DNA of 10,369 nt, taken from assembly GCA_035286585.1 (NCBI GenBank), contig DATEDC010000142.1:1-10369 (forward strand), read 5' to 3'. The translations under genes and the position numbers were made by a program. This DNA is from DSOS01 sp035286585 (lineage in GTDB: Bacteria > Chloroflexota > Anaerolineae > Anaerolineales > UBA4823). The stretch's first letter is position 1, and every line of letters begins with the position of its first letter. Below the pieces are notes generated by a model that was not told where the DNA came from, made no database searches, and was given only the letters and a program-made list of their open reading frames with translations. This document shows positions 1 to 6,511 of the stretch, in pieces.

Positions 1-1215
1 GCCGCAGGCTTCAGGCGGGGGAACGAACACTTCATTCGGTGCGCCAGGGGTGTTGTAGGCTTCACCCAGAACGATCGTACCGGGAAAGGGGGGGATGCCC
101 GCCAGGTCGAAGTCATTACGCACCCAATCCGTCGCGGAATCGGTATCAAAGCCATCCGGAATGCGCGAAGCGCCGCCGGGGGCGAAGCTGCTGAGGCCGT
201 CGTAGTTCGGGCCGAGGGCTGGGACACCGTAGGTGTTATCGCCCGCGGTGCCATCATTCACGGCGACTGAATCTACAATTAAATCCCAAGGCGTGACATC
301 GAAGACGCCGTCATTGTTGGTGTCGAGATCATCATTGAGTGCGCCCGTGAAGTTCAGAACGAGCAGGAGGGATATCGTCCCATTTTCCAGCGCATTCGCC
401 GGCAGATTGACGAGGAAAAAGCCATTGGCATCCGTGGTACCCAGGCTGATGACCTCATCTACAACGCCTGCGCCACTGCCATCCCCTTCAATCTCAAGCA
501 CGGTATAAGTCGAGTAGCCGGTATTGGGCGTGCCAAAGATCTCGACATACTCAACATCTGTGCCCGTAGTGCTGGCAGAGAACTCGTTGATCTTCGGTTC
601 TGCGGTTGTTGTACCGTCACAATCTGCGGTATGGGCACCCAAACCACTAAACGTATTGTTTGCAAAGACAACCCATTCCGTAGAAGCGTCAAAGGCATCG
701 TTGGGATTGGTGTCGCCAGCGCAGACGGTTTCAGCCCGGCGCAAGGTGTCATCCTGACCCCCACCAGCCCATTCAGAGCCGGGGTCAACACCAACTTGTC
801 CAAAAGAATCGATGACGGCACTACCCTTTTTGAGAAGGACAGCATCATCGCCGTTATACCAACTAGTTGTCGTTGTAACTTGATCTGCTTGAGCAAGAAT
901 AGCCGGGTCGGCACTGGCATTAGTAACTACAAAAACATCGCCATTTGCAACGACACCATTCAGGTTTATCGTCAGTCCAGCGGTTGTAGCCCCGTTGAAA
1001 TACATTTCGACGCTATAAGCGCCCGTAGCAAGGTCGATTGCGGTACCGGTTCCATTGTAGATTTCAAGGGCTTTGTTAAAACTCGAGCCTTCTATATATT
1101 CCGAAAAGAAAAGCTCCGTTGGCGTTGCCGCCTGTGTGCTCTGCATGGGCACACCCATAAACATTAAAGCCATTATCGTGATTAAAGAAAACACTTTGAA
1201 GATACTTTTATTCAT
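1..1215 (-). CDS. Secreted protein with two lamin-tail-like domains, probable ExeM/NucH-type extracellular nuclease; C-terminus outside window
   Basis: An open frame of 405 codons runs from ATG at 1215 to the left edge without a stop. The start is supported by AGGAG six bases upstream of the ATG. Residues 1-30 form a signal peptide (MNKS, then a hydrophobic run, ending in a QAA cleavage site), so the protein is exported. Residues about 34-190 form a lamin-tail-like domain opening with LFFSEYIEGSSFNKALEIYN. A second such domain (about 207-395) opens with KINEFSAS and holds a calcium-loop-like DTNNDGVFD. The visible part ends in PPPEACG. In the ExeM/NucH extracellular endonuclease family this LTD opening is followed by a Cys-Gly stretch, an OB-fold and an endonuclease/exonuclease/phosphatase domain, which would lie outside the window. 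The nuclease assignment is therefore inference; a plain LTD adhesin or phosphatase remains possible. It lies 165 bases downstream of the S1 peptidase gene on the same strand. Confidence 0.85.
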   Translation of the reverse strand, partial: MNKSIFKVFSLITIMALMFMGVPMQSTQAATPTELFFSEYIEGSSFNKALEIYNGTGTAIDLATGAYSVEMYFNGATTAGLTINLNGVVANGDVFVVTNASADPAILAQADQVTTTTSWYNGDDAVLLKKGSAVIDSFGQVGVDPGSEWAGGGQDDTLRRAETVCAGDTNPNDAFDASTEWVVFANNTFSGLGAHTADCDGTTTAEPKINEFSASTTGTDVEYVEIFGTPNTGYSTYTVLEIEGDGSGAGVVDEVISLGTTDANGFFLVNLPANALENGTISLLLVLNFTGALNDDLDTNNDGVFDVTPWDLIVDSVAVNDGTAGDNTYGVPALGPNYDGLSSFAPGGASRIPDGFDTDSATDWVRNDFDLAGIPPFPGTIVLGEAYNTPGAPNEVFVPPPEACG

Positions 1216-1317
1216 ACTATTCTCCTATAGATAAGAAACCCATTCGTTCATTTTGCGTGGCCTACGAAGTGCGGGCAGCTTATACTTCGCTTCTACAACG
1301 CTCCTACTCAGAGCGAA

Positions 1318-1356
1318 CAGAACTAAGCCCTCGGCTAGCCCAAGGGCTTAGTTCTG
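1318..1356 (-). terminator. 14-bp perfect hairpin between S1 peptidase and LTD genes; possible terminator or attenuator
   Basis: Perfect inverted repeat with arms at 1318-1331 (CAGAACTAAGCCCT) and 1343-1356 and an 11-base loop that contains the palindrome GGCTAGCC. It begins 25 bases past the S1 peptidase stop and lies about 100 bases before the next gene's ATG on the same strand. No clear T-run follows on either strand; on the minus strand the tail is only moderately T-rich (TTCGCTCTG). It may therefore be a weak terminator, an mRNA-stabilising 3' end or an attenuator. Confidence 0.45.
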
Positions 1357-1380
1357 CAACAGAGGTCGTCAGCTACTAGG

Positions 1381-2181
1381 TTACGGCAAATGACTGCCAA
1401 ACTCACCGTAGAGCCAGTTAAGATCATCAGCCTTGTCGACGCGGTACACACCGCCGGTGCCCGCGCAGTTCCCATTGAGGCCAAAGGATGTCACGCCGCC
1501 AATCACATTGGTTCTGTCAATGAAATTGGGACCGCCGGAGTCGCCAAAGCAGGTACCGCCAGTCGAGTGGTTGTTCGACAACATCAAAGAGAAATCGCCG
1601 ACAATGCCGCCATTGATCTGGATCAGGTGCGGCCTGGCCAGCATGCGAACCCGGGCAGATTGGACGAAAACCGGATTGATTTGCTGGAGGCCGTAGCCAA
1701 CCGCCGTAAAAGTGACGTCTTGCAGGCCGCGGCGCGTTTTCAATGTGTTCAGTTGGTTCAACTGGGGCAGTACGCCGTAGTCAGCCATGGGGAAGGGCTC
1801 ATCCAGGACCACCACGCCCAGGTCGAAGAGGTAGAAGGCGTTGGGATTATATTGCGGGTGCGTGTACGGCGTCCCACCCACGTCACCATTGAACGGATAG
1901 CCGTTGCCGGGGATGCCTGATTCGACGTCGGCGTCAAACCAGATCTCGATGTGCGCCGCAGGGGCCTCCGTGCAGTGGCCCGCGGTGAGGAATAGAGTGG
2001 GGGAAAGCAGCGTGCCGCTGCAGCGCCAAAGCGGCGTGCCATCGGCAAGCTGGGCTACCATCAGCCCCACGTAGGGGTGGCCCTCGCCATCCAACTCTCC
2101 ATCGGTGATGGCGCTGGCAAAACCAACCACGCCAAGCACTAAGATCAGCGTAAGCAGGACAGCAATTGTTACCTTTTTCAT
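1381..2181 (-). CDS. Secreted S1-family (chymotrypsin-fold) serine peptidase
   Basis: A 266-residue exported serine peptidase. The start at ATG 2181 is chosen because GGAG lies six bases upstream and it begins a clean signal peptide (MKK, hydrophobic core, cleavage after FASA at residue 24). The frame stays open upstream to 2928, but that part overlaps the S8 gene and is not protein-like. The triad is visible: His69 in LTAGHC, Asp120 in FDLGVVVLD and Ser215 in GDSGGP. Cysteines 54/70 and 211/239 fit the two canonical disulfides next to the catalytic His and Ser. Signal-peptide cleavage would leave Ile25 as N-terminus (ITDG), mimicking the activated Ile16 terminus, with no propeptide. The residue six before Ser215 is Gly209, not Asp, so trypsin-like Arg/Lys specificity is not expected. 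The length is typical of one S1 domain. It lies downstream of the S8 peptidase gene. Its substrate is unknown. Confidence 0.93.
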   Translation of the reverse strand: MKKVTIAVLLTLILVLGVVGFASAITDGELDGEGHPYVGLMVAQLADGTPLWRCSGTLLSPTLFLTAGHCTEAPAAHIEIWFDADVESGIPGNGYPFNGDVGGTPYTHPQYNPNAFYLFDLGVVVLDEPFPMADYGVLPQLNQLNTLKTRRGLQDVTFTAVGYGLQQINPVFVQSARVRMLARPHLIQINGGIVGDFSLMLSNNHSTGGTCFGDSGGPNFIDRTNVIGGVTSFGLNGNCAGTGGVYRVDKADDLNWLYGEFGSHLP

Positions 2182-2218
2182 CTCAATCTCCTTTTTTATT
2201 ATGGGTAAATTTTTTGCC

Positions 2219-2248
2219 ATACCGCCCGGGCAGTCGCCCGAGCGGTAT
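2219..2248 (-). other. GC-rich 13-bp hairpin between S8 and S1 peptidase genes
   Basis: Inverted repeat with arms 2219-2231 and 2236-2248 (ATACCGC.CGGGC against its complement, one mismatch) and a tight AGTC tetraloop. It lies about 50 bases past the S8 stop and about 37 bases before the S1 peptidase ATG. On the minus strand it is followed by an A-run (GGCAAAAAATT), not a T-run, so it is not a canonical intrinsic terminator. An intercistronic stability or processing hairpin is equally plausible. Confidence 0.5.
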
Positions 2249-2299
2249 GCATATTCCTTTCGTGATCTTTCTACTTCAAATCCTCTCCAGCCAGTTCTC

Positions 2300-4924
2300 C
2301 TAAGGCCGGTCGATCCCAAAGTTCGGCGAGGTCCAGCTTTCCCAGTGAGCCGGGTTGCTATCATCGCCATTGGCTTTGAGCACAGATACGACCGCGTAAT
2401 AGGTGCCATCCGGCAGCGTATAGGTCCTGCTGCCGGCGAAGGTGGTGCCATCGAACGGGAAGGCGAAGAAGCTGGTCGTGGTGCTATTGCGACCCACATA
2501 TACTTCGTCGTAAGCGCGGTGCCAGGCTTTGTTCGAGCCGGCGGCGAACAACTCCACGCGGAACTTCGCCACCTGGTGATCGAGATGCACCAGGAAGAAC
2601 GGAATGTTGAAGGCATCCGCCATCGTGTAGGTGGCGCCAGCGGGGAAGACCGAGTAAGAACCGGTGCCAAAGCAGTCATTGCCGCGCAACAAAGCCGGCG
2701 GCGTGCACGAGTTGAGCTTGCCCAGGAACGGGAAGCCCCCGGTGAATACCTGGATGCCCTGGTAGTCGCCCACGAAGCCGGCGAACGGCACCCGGTAGAC
2801 CTGACCGCCGCCCTGCGGGGTGAAGACGATGTAGCCGCCGTACTGCCCGTTGACCGGGCCTGTTGCGGGATTAATCGTCGCCTCGACACTGGTTGTACCT
2901 CCCGCCGGCACCATGACGCTCGGCGCACTGAAACTGACGCTCGCGTTCGACAAGAAGAACGAGGGGGTAATCACCCCACCGGTGGATAGGGCGTTGACGA
3001 AGGACAGGTCGTAGGCGATGTCTGTGAAACCGTTGTTCTCGATTATCAGTGTCTCCGTGATCACCCCAAACTGTGACTCACCCGCGGCGATCTTTCCTGG
3101 CTCGATCTTGGTGGTCGCCAGGATGGCGTCGTCGATGTCGAGCATGCCCGCGCCCTGGCGGTGGACGTTATCCAGGAAACCCAGCCCGGGGTTGCCCCAC
3201 CATGGTTTCGGATCCGCGCTGTTCATCAGGATGCCGCGCACCGCCTGGGAGGGGGTGTTCGGCCAGGCCTGCAACAGCAGGGCGACCGCGCCAGCCACGT
3301 GCGGTGAGGACATCGAGGTGCCGCTGATCGTGGCGAAACCACCTTGTTCAAGCGGGTAGGTCGAGCGGATCAGACCACCCGGAGCGCCGATGTCCGGCTT
3401 GAGTGCCAGATCGGGCGAGAGGCCGTAGGAGCTGAACGAGGAGATCAGGCCGCCCGTCGGGTTGAGGAAAGTGCCGGTCTGATCGCTCCAGTTCAGTGTC
3501 TGGGGTGCTGTGGCAATTGCGTTGTTGATCGCCACGCCTTCCGCATCGGAAATCGCCACCACCGGGATCGTGATTGGCGGGGAGCCGGCAACGGTCGGGC
3601 TGAAGCGTCCCGCTACGTTGTTGTATAGCACAACAGCCGCGGCGCCAGCATTTTGGGCGTTCAGCGACTTTTCGTGGAAAGTGCACGTCCCCCGGCGAAT
3701 CAAAACGGCCTGGCCGGCAAACTGCCCGGGCGTGAAGGGACTGACGCCGCCTACGCTACATGCATCCGCGGCTGAGGCTGGCGTGCCGCTCTTCCCCATC
3801 GGCAGGCTCCCGGAGGTTGGGGCGGGGGGCGCCGCAGCCGCGTTCCCATACCCTGCGGTGATATTCGCCGGCGTTACAGTGAAAGTCGCCAATTGGACGT
3901 GGCTGTTATCGAACGAAGCCACGCCGATGACCTTCTTGCCCAGGCCGGGCGAGCCGGATGAGTACACGCCGTTAGCGCCGCTGTTGCCAATCGAGGCCAC
4001 CACCACCATGCCCATATTCACCAGGCGGTCACTGGCGGCGGCGGTAGGGTACTGGGGCCACTGGAAGGCAGAGCCGATGCTCATATTGAGCACATCCATG
4101 CCATCCGCCAGGGCCATCTCCATAGCCGCGATCATGATGTCGGCGGTGGTAGAGCCATCGCAGCCGAAGACGCGGTACGCGCCGAAGCTCACCTCAGGCG
4201 CCACGCCCACCACCGCGCCATTGGCGCCGACGATGCCGGAGACGTGCGTGCCGTGCCCATTGCAGTCATCCGGATCGGGATCGGGCGAGGGGAGCGGGTT
4301 GTAGCTAAGAGCGCCCGGGTTGGCATTGAAAGCATCGCCAACGAAGTCCCAGCCGGTGAACACGCGGCAACCGGGTCCAAAACAGCCCCCCAGGTCGGGG
4401 TGATCGTAGTCGACCCCGGTGTCCATCACCGCCACTTTTACCCCTGCGCCGGTGTAGCCCAGTTCGCTCTGAGCGATATCCGCGCCGGTCATTGCCAGGG
4501 CAGTAGCCAGTTCAGGATCGGCTACCGTGGTCTCCGGGATATCGATAACAGCCACCGGATAGATCGCCTGCACACCCGGGAGACGCGCCAGTTTGCTTAG
4601 CTGAGAAGAGCCGATCTCGATCGAGAGGCCGTTCCAGAGCGTATCGAAAGCGTAGCGCTCGCTGTAGATCAAGCCAGCGCGCTGGGCAGCCCCTCGGAAA
4701 TTGGCCTTGTCCCGCTGGGTGAGCAGCAGGCTGCCGCCATCAGCGAGGGGCGGGCTGTTGAATTCTACGAACCAAAACGGCGTGGCCTCAGCCACCATCT
4801 CGCCGGTTTCGGCAGACGGAGGGGGGGTGAGCGGCTCAAGCGGCCCTTCCACCGCCAAAGCGGGGACGGCAAAAGCGCTGAGCAGCAGTGCCAACAGGAT
4901 TAGGATTGTCAACGTGCGTTTCAT
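2300..4924 (-). CDS. Secreted subtilisin-like serine peptidase (S8) with I9 prodomain and PA insert
   Basis: An 874-residue exported S8 peptidase. ATG 4924 follows GGAGG at a 10-base spacing and starts a signal peptide cleaved near PALA (residue 24). Residues about 50-125 look like an I9 inhibitor prodomain (FWFVEF to YPV). The catalytic domain begins near 158: Asp168 (VMDTGVD), His224 (NGHGTHVSG), oxyanion Asn314 (SIGNSG) and Ser537 (SGTSMSSPHVAG) are all present. A protease-associated (PA) domain is inserted between the oxyanion Asn and the Ser, about 355-475 (VLIRRGTCTF...AAAVVLYNN), as in large cell-envelope or vegetative subtilases. After 605 comes a beta-rich, Fn3/Ig-like region, then a C-terminal domain of about 150 residues that I cannot name. 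No sortase motif or membrane anchor is seen at the C-terminus (NFGIDRP), so it is probably released. Expected role: extracellular breakdown of proteins for nutrition. The S1 peptidase gene follows 118 bases downstream. Confidence 0.96.
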   Translation of the reverse strand: MKRTLTILILLALLLSAFAVPALAVEGPLEPLTPPPSAETGEMVAEATPFWFVEFNSPPLADGGSLLLTQRDKANFRGAAQRAGLIYSERYAFDTLWNGLSIEIGSSQLSKLARLPGVQAIYPVAVIDIPETTVADPELATALAMTGADIAQSELGYTGAGVKVAVMDTGVDYDHPDLGGCFGPGCRVFTGWDFVGDAFNANPGALSYNPLPSPDPDPDDCNGHGTHVSGIVGANGAVVGVAPEVSFGAYRVFGCDGSTTADIMIAAMEMALADGMDVLNMSIGSAFQWPQYPTAAASDRLVNMGMVVVASIGNSGANGVYSSGSPGLGKKVIGVASFDNSHVQLATFTVTPANITAGYGNAAAAPPAPTSGSLPMGKSGTPASAADACSVGGVSPFTPGQFAGQAVLIRRGTCTFHEKSLNAQNAGAAAVVLYNNVAGRFSPTVAGSPPITIPVVAISDAEGVAINNAIATAPQTLNWSDQTGTFLNPTGGLISSFSSYGLSPDLALKPDIGAPGGLIRSTYPLEQGGFATISGTSMSSPHVAGAVALLLQAWPNTPSQAVRGILMNSADPKPWWGNPGLGFLDNVHRQGAGMLDIDDAILATTKIEPGKIAAGESQFGVITETLIIENNGFTDIAYDLSFVNALSTGGVITPSFFLSNASVSFSAPSVMVPAGGTTSVEATINPATGPVNGQYGGYIVFTPQGGGQVYRVPFAGFVGDYQGIQVFTGGFPFLGKLNSCTPPALLRGNDCFGTGSYSVFPAGATYTMADAFNIPFFLVHLDHQVAKFRVELFAAGSNKAWHRAYDEVYVGRNSTTTSFFAFPFDGTTFAGSRTYTLPDGTYYAVVSVLKANGDDSNPAHWESWTSPNFGIDRP

Positions 4925-4956
4925 CTGAGAATATCCTCCAGGATAAATAATTGGTT

Positions 4957-4998
4957 TTATCGTAGTGAAAAGATGGATAGGGGGTGGTTTTGGGTCAT
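4957..4998 (-). CDS. Possible 13-residue leader peptide ORF upstream of S8 peptidase
   Basis: ATG at 4998 is preceded by a purine-rich stretch (AAGGAAAGGAGCGA), with GGAG only three bases from the ATG, slightly short for a Shine-Dalgarno site. It encodes MTQNHPLSIFSLR and stops with TAA at 4957-4959, 32 bases before the S8 ATG. The peptide has no run of one amino acid that would mark a classical attenuator. Seen: the ORF and the ribosome-binding-like purines. Inferred: a translated leader. It may be chance. Confidence 0.25.
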   Translation of the reverse strand: MTQNHPLSIFSLR

Positions 4999-5065
4999 TC
5001 GCTCCTTTCCTTTTCAGATGTGTAGAACCATGCTTGCCTGGTCTGATTAGCCACCGTTTTGCTTA

Positions 5066-5102
5066 GCGCCCAACCAGTCGCAACCCCTGGGGTCGTGGGC
5101 GC
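5066..5102 (-). other. Nested inverted repeats in the S8 gene leader
   Basis: An outer 7-bp perfect repeat (GCGCCCA at 5066-5072 with TGGGCGC at 5096-5102) encloses an inner one (ACCCC at 5083-5087 with GGGGT at 5089-5093). It lies between the candidate promoter and the S8 start, about 140 bases before the ATG. No T-run follows. It could be a leader-RNA structure; it matches no riboswitch that I recognise. Confidence 0.3.
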
Positions 5103-5166
5103 GGGTAGCCCGAATTTGTTCATACGTTCACAAGGCGAAATCCTTGCAAATGTGAAAGGTAAATTT

Positions 5167-5172
5167 ATTATA
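5167..5172 (-). promoter_or_regulatory. Candidate -10 box (TATAAT) for the S8-S1-LTD gene series
   Basis: A perfect TATAAT is read on the minus strand in an AT-rich stretch between the sbcD stop and the S8 start. No convincing TTGACA-like -35 lies 16-18 bases upstream. Transcription from here would give a leader of about 235 bases before the S8 ATG. The rest of the 343-base gap (4925-5267) holds only the leader features listed separately and no gene that I can support. Confidence 0.35.
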
Positions 5173-5267
5173 TCCAAATTTAGCGAATCCCAAATACCAC
5201 ATTCGAGGTAAAGACTGTCAGGAATTGGTCAGTAAGCTGCACTCGAGGCTGTTTATGGCGGGCAGGT

Positions 5268-6509
5268 TCACGGGTTATCCTCCGCCTGGAGGCTGTGGAT
5301 GACCTGGGCTGCGAGCTGCTGGAGGGTTTCCACTTCTTTCGAATCGGTGTGGCTGGCGCGCCAGTAAATTTCGAGCAGCTCGAGGGGAGACAGGCTGCCC
5401 AGCGCCTGGTCATCCGGCAGGCGGATGCGGGATTCCATTTGAGGCCGCCTGACCAGGTGAAACTCGAACGCCGCTGCGGCGTGCTCGCGCAGGGCGCTCT
5501 CGTCGATCAGCGCTTCCCAATCGCGCGGGTATTCGAGCACCAGGCGCACGATGGCGCCTTCCAGGCGGGCTGGGGGCGGCAAGGCATTCAACAGTTGGGA
5601 ACTGATATCCCCCTGGCTTTCCAGGCGCAGGGTGCGGTCCACAAAGGGGCGGATGCCTGCCAGCTTGCGCCAGTCGACTTCCGTATGGCCGCGCTCGACG
5701 TGGGCGATCACAAAGTATTTGTCGTCCTCGGCCTCCCCGAAGTCCACCCGCTCGATGGAACCGGGGTAGATCACCGGCGGGTGGGCGTTTGGGTTGAGAT
5801 TCTGGGGCTTGTGGATATGCCCCAGGGCGACGTAATCCACGCGGGGATCGCGCACCAGCGAGCCAGACAGCACCAGGTCGCCGCCGAGCATGACCGTGCG
5901 CTCGCCGCCGTAGACAGCTCCCTGGACGGAGGCGTGGGCGGTGAGCAGGATGGGCAAAGAAGCATCCGCCTCTTCCAGCCAGCCGTGCACCAGCTCGGTC
6001 AGGCGAATTTCCAGCTCTTCGTACACTTTGGCAGGGTCGACGGCAGCCAAGCCAAGGGTCGCCATCAACCCCGAGCGGGAAATCCAGGGTAGGGCCAGCA
6101 CCTGTAGAGGGATGCCTTCCAGGTCTGGCGGGCCAAGGAAGGCGGGCTTATCCAGCACGCGCACATGGGGCACCTCCAGGGTGTCGAAGGTCTCCAGGGC
6201 GTGGGCGCGCCCCAGGGCAGGGGAGAGATCGTGGTTGCCCACCAGCAGCAGGGTGGGGATGCCTGCCCGCGAAAGGCGCATCAGGCGCCGCCCCCACTCG
6301 CGCTGAAAAGTGGGCGCCGGGTTGCGGTCCTTATAGGCGTCCCCGGCGAAGAGAACCAGGTCCACCCGCTCATCAATAGCCGTGTCGATTATGGTATCCA
6401 GGGATTTCAGGAAATCGATCACCCGCATGGGCAGGCCGCTGTTCGGGTCATGCCGCCCGTAGTTGGCCATGTCGATGTGGGCGTCTGCAAAGTGAAGAAT
6501 AGTGGGCAT
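5268..6509 (-). CDS. sbcD: SbcD/Mre11-type DNA repair exonuclease subunit (metallophosphoesterase)
   Basis: A 413-residue calcineurin-like phosphoesterase of the SbcD/Mre11 group, the nuclease subunit of SbcCD, which cuts hairpins and processes double-strand ends in the cytoplasm. Metal-binding motifs occur in order: Asp9/His11 (FADAHID), Asp57 (FAGDAYKDRNP), Asn92-His93 (VGNHD), His192 (LLTAHAS) and His231/His233 (ALGHIHKPQ). The family signature YPGSIERVDFGE follows at 248-259, and residues from about 270 form the C-terminal capping region. The length of about 413 is usual for SbcD. ATG 6509 has GGAGG nine bases upstream, and only two bases separate it from the stop of the C39-TPR gene, so the two are probably cotranscribed and coupled. 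No SbcC ATPase gene follows; the next gene on this strand is the S8 peptidase, 343 bases away. It must use a partner encoded elsewhere or act alone. Confidence 0.93.
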   Translation of the reverse strand: MPTILHFADAHIDMANYGRHDPNSGLPMRVIDFLKSLDTIIDTAIDERVDLVLFAGDAYKDRNPAPTFQREWGRRLMRLSRAGIPTLLLVGNHDLSPALGRAHALETFDTLEVPHVRVLDKPAFLGPPDLEGIPLQVLALPWISRSGLMATLGLAAVDPAKVYEELEIRLTELVHGWLEEADASLPILLTAHASVQGAVYGGERTVMLGGDLVLSGSLVRDPRVDYVALGHIHKPQNLNPNAHPPVIYPGSIERVDFGEAEDDKYFVIAHVERGHTEVDWRKLAGIRPFVDRTLRLESQGDISSQLLNALPPPARLEGAIVRLVLEYPRDWEALIDESALREHAAAAFEFHLVRRPQMESRIRLPDDQALGSLSPLELLEIYWRASHTDSKEVETLQQLAAQVIHSLQAEDNP

Positions 6510-6511
6510 GT

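Noticed and set aside
2182..2928. In-frame upstream extension of the S1 peptidase reading frame, giving 515 codons
   Set aside because: It overlaps the 3' end of the S8 gene in another frame, is Arg/Ser-rich like a shadow translation, and the ATG at 2181 has both a good ribosome-binding site and a signal peptide.
2105..2989. 294-codon open frame on the plus strand
   Set aside because: Antisense to the S1 and S8 peptidase genes, low-complexity composition, no recognisable motif; a shadow in GC-rich DNA.
3510..4304. 264-codon open frame on the plus strand
   Set aside because: Lies antisense to the catalytic domain of the S8 peptidase, which has all its active-site motifs; no independent protein signal.
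4995..5177. 60-codon minus-strand frame in the S8 leader, whose TGA overlaps the ATG of the 13-codon ORF
   Set aside because: Its first ATG lies upstream of or within the candidate -10 box, the inner ATG at 5123 has no ribosome-binding site, and no motif is recognised. Kept only as part of the leader observation.
5180..5413. 77-codon minus-strand frame overlapping the 3' end of sbcD
   Set aside because: Mostly a shadow of sbcD in another frame, with no ribosome-binding site or recognisable features.
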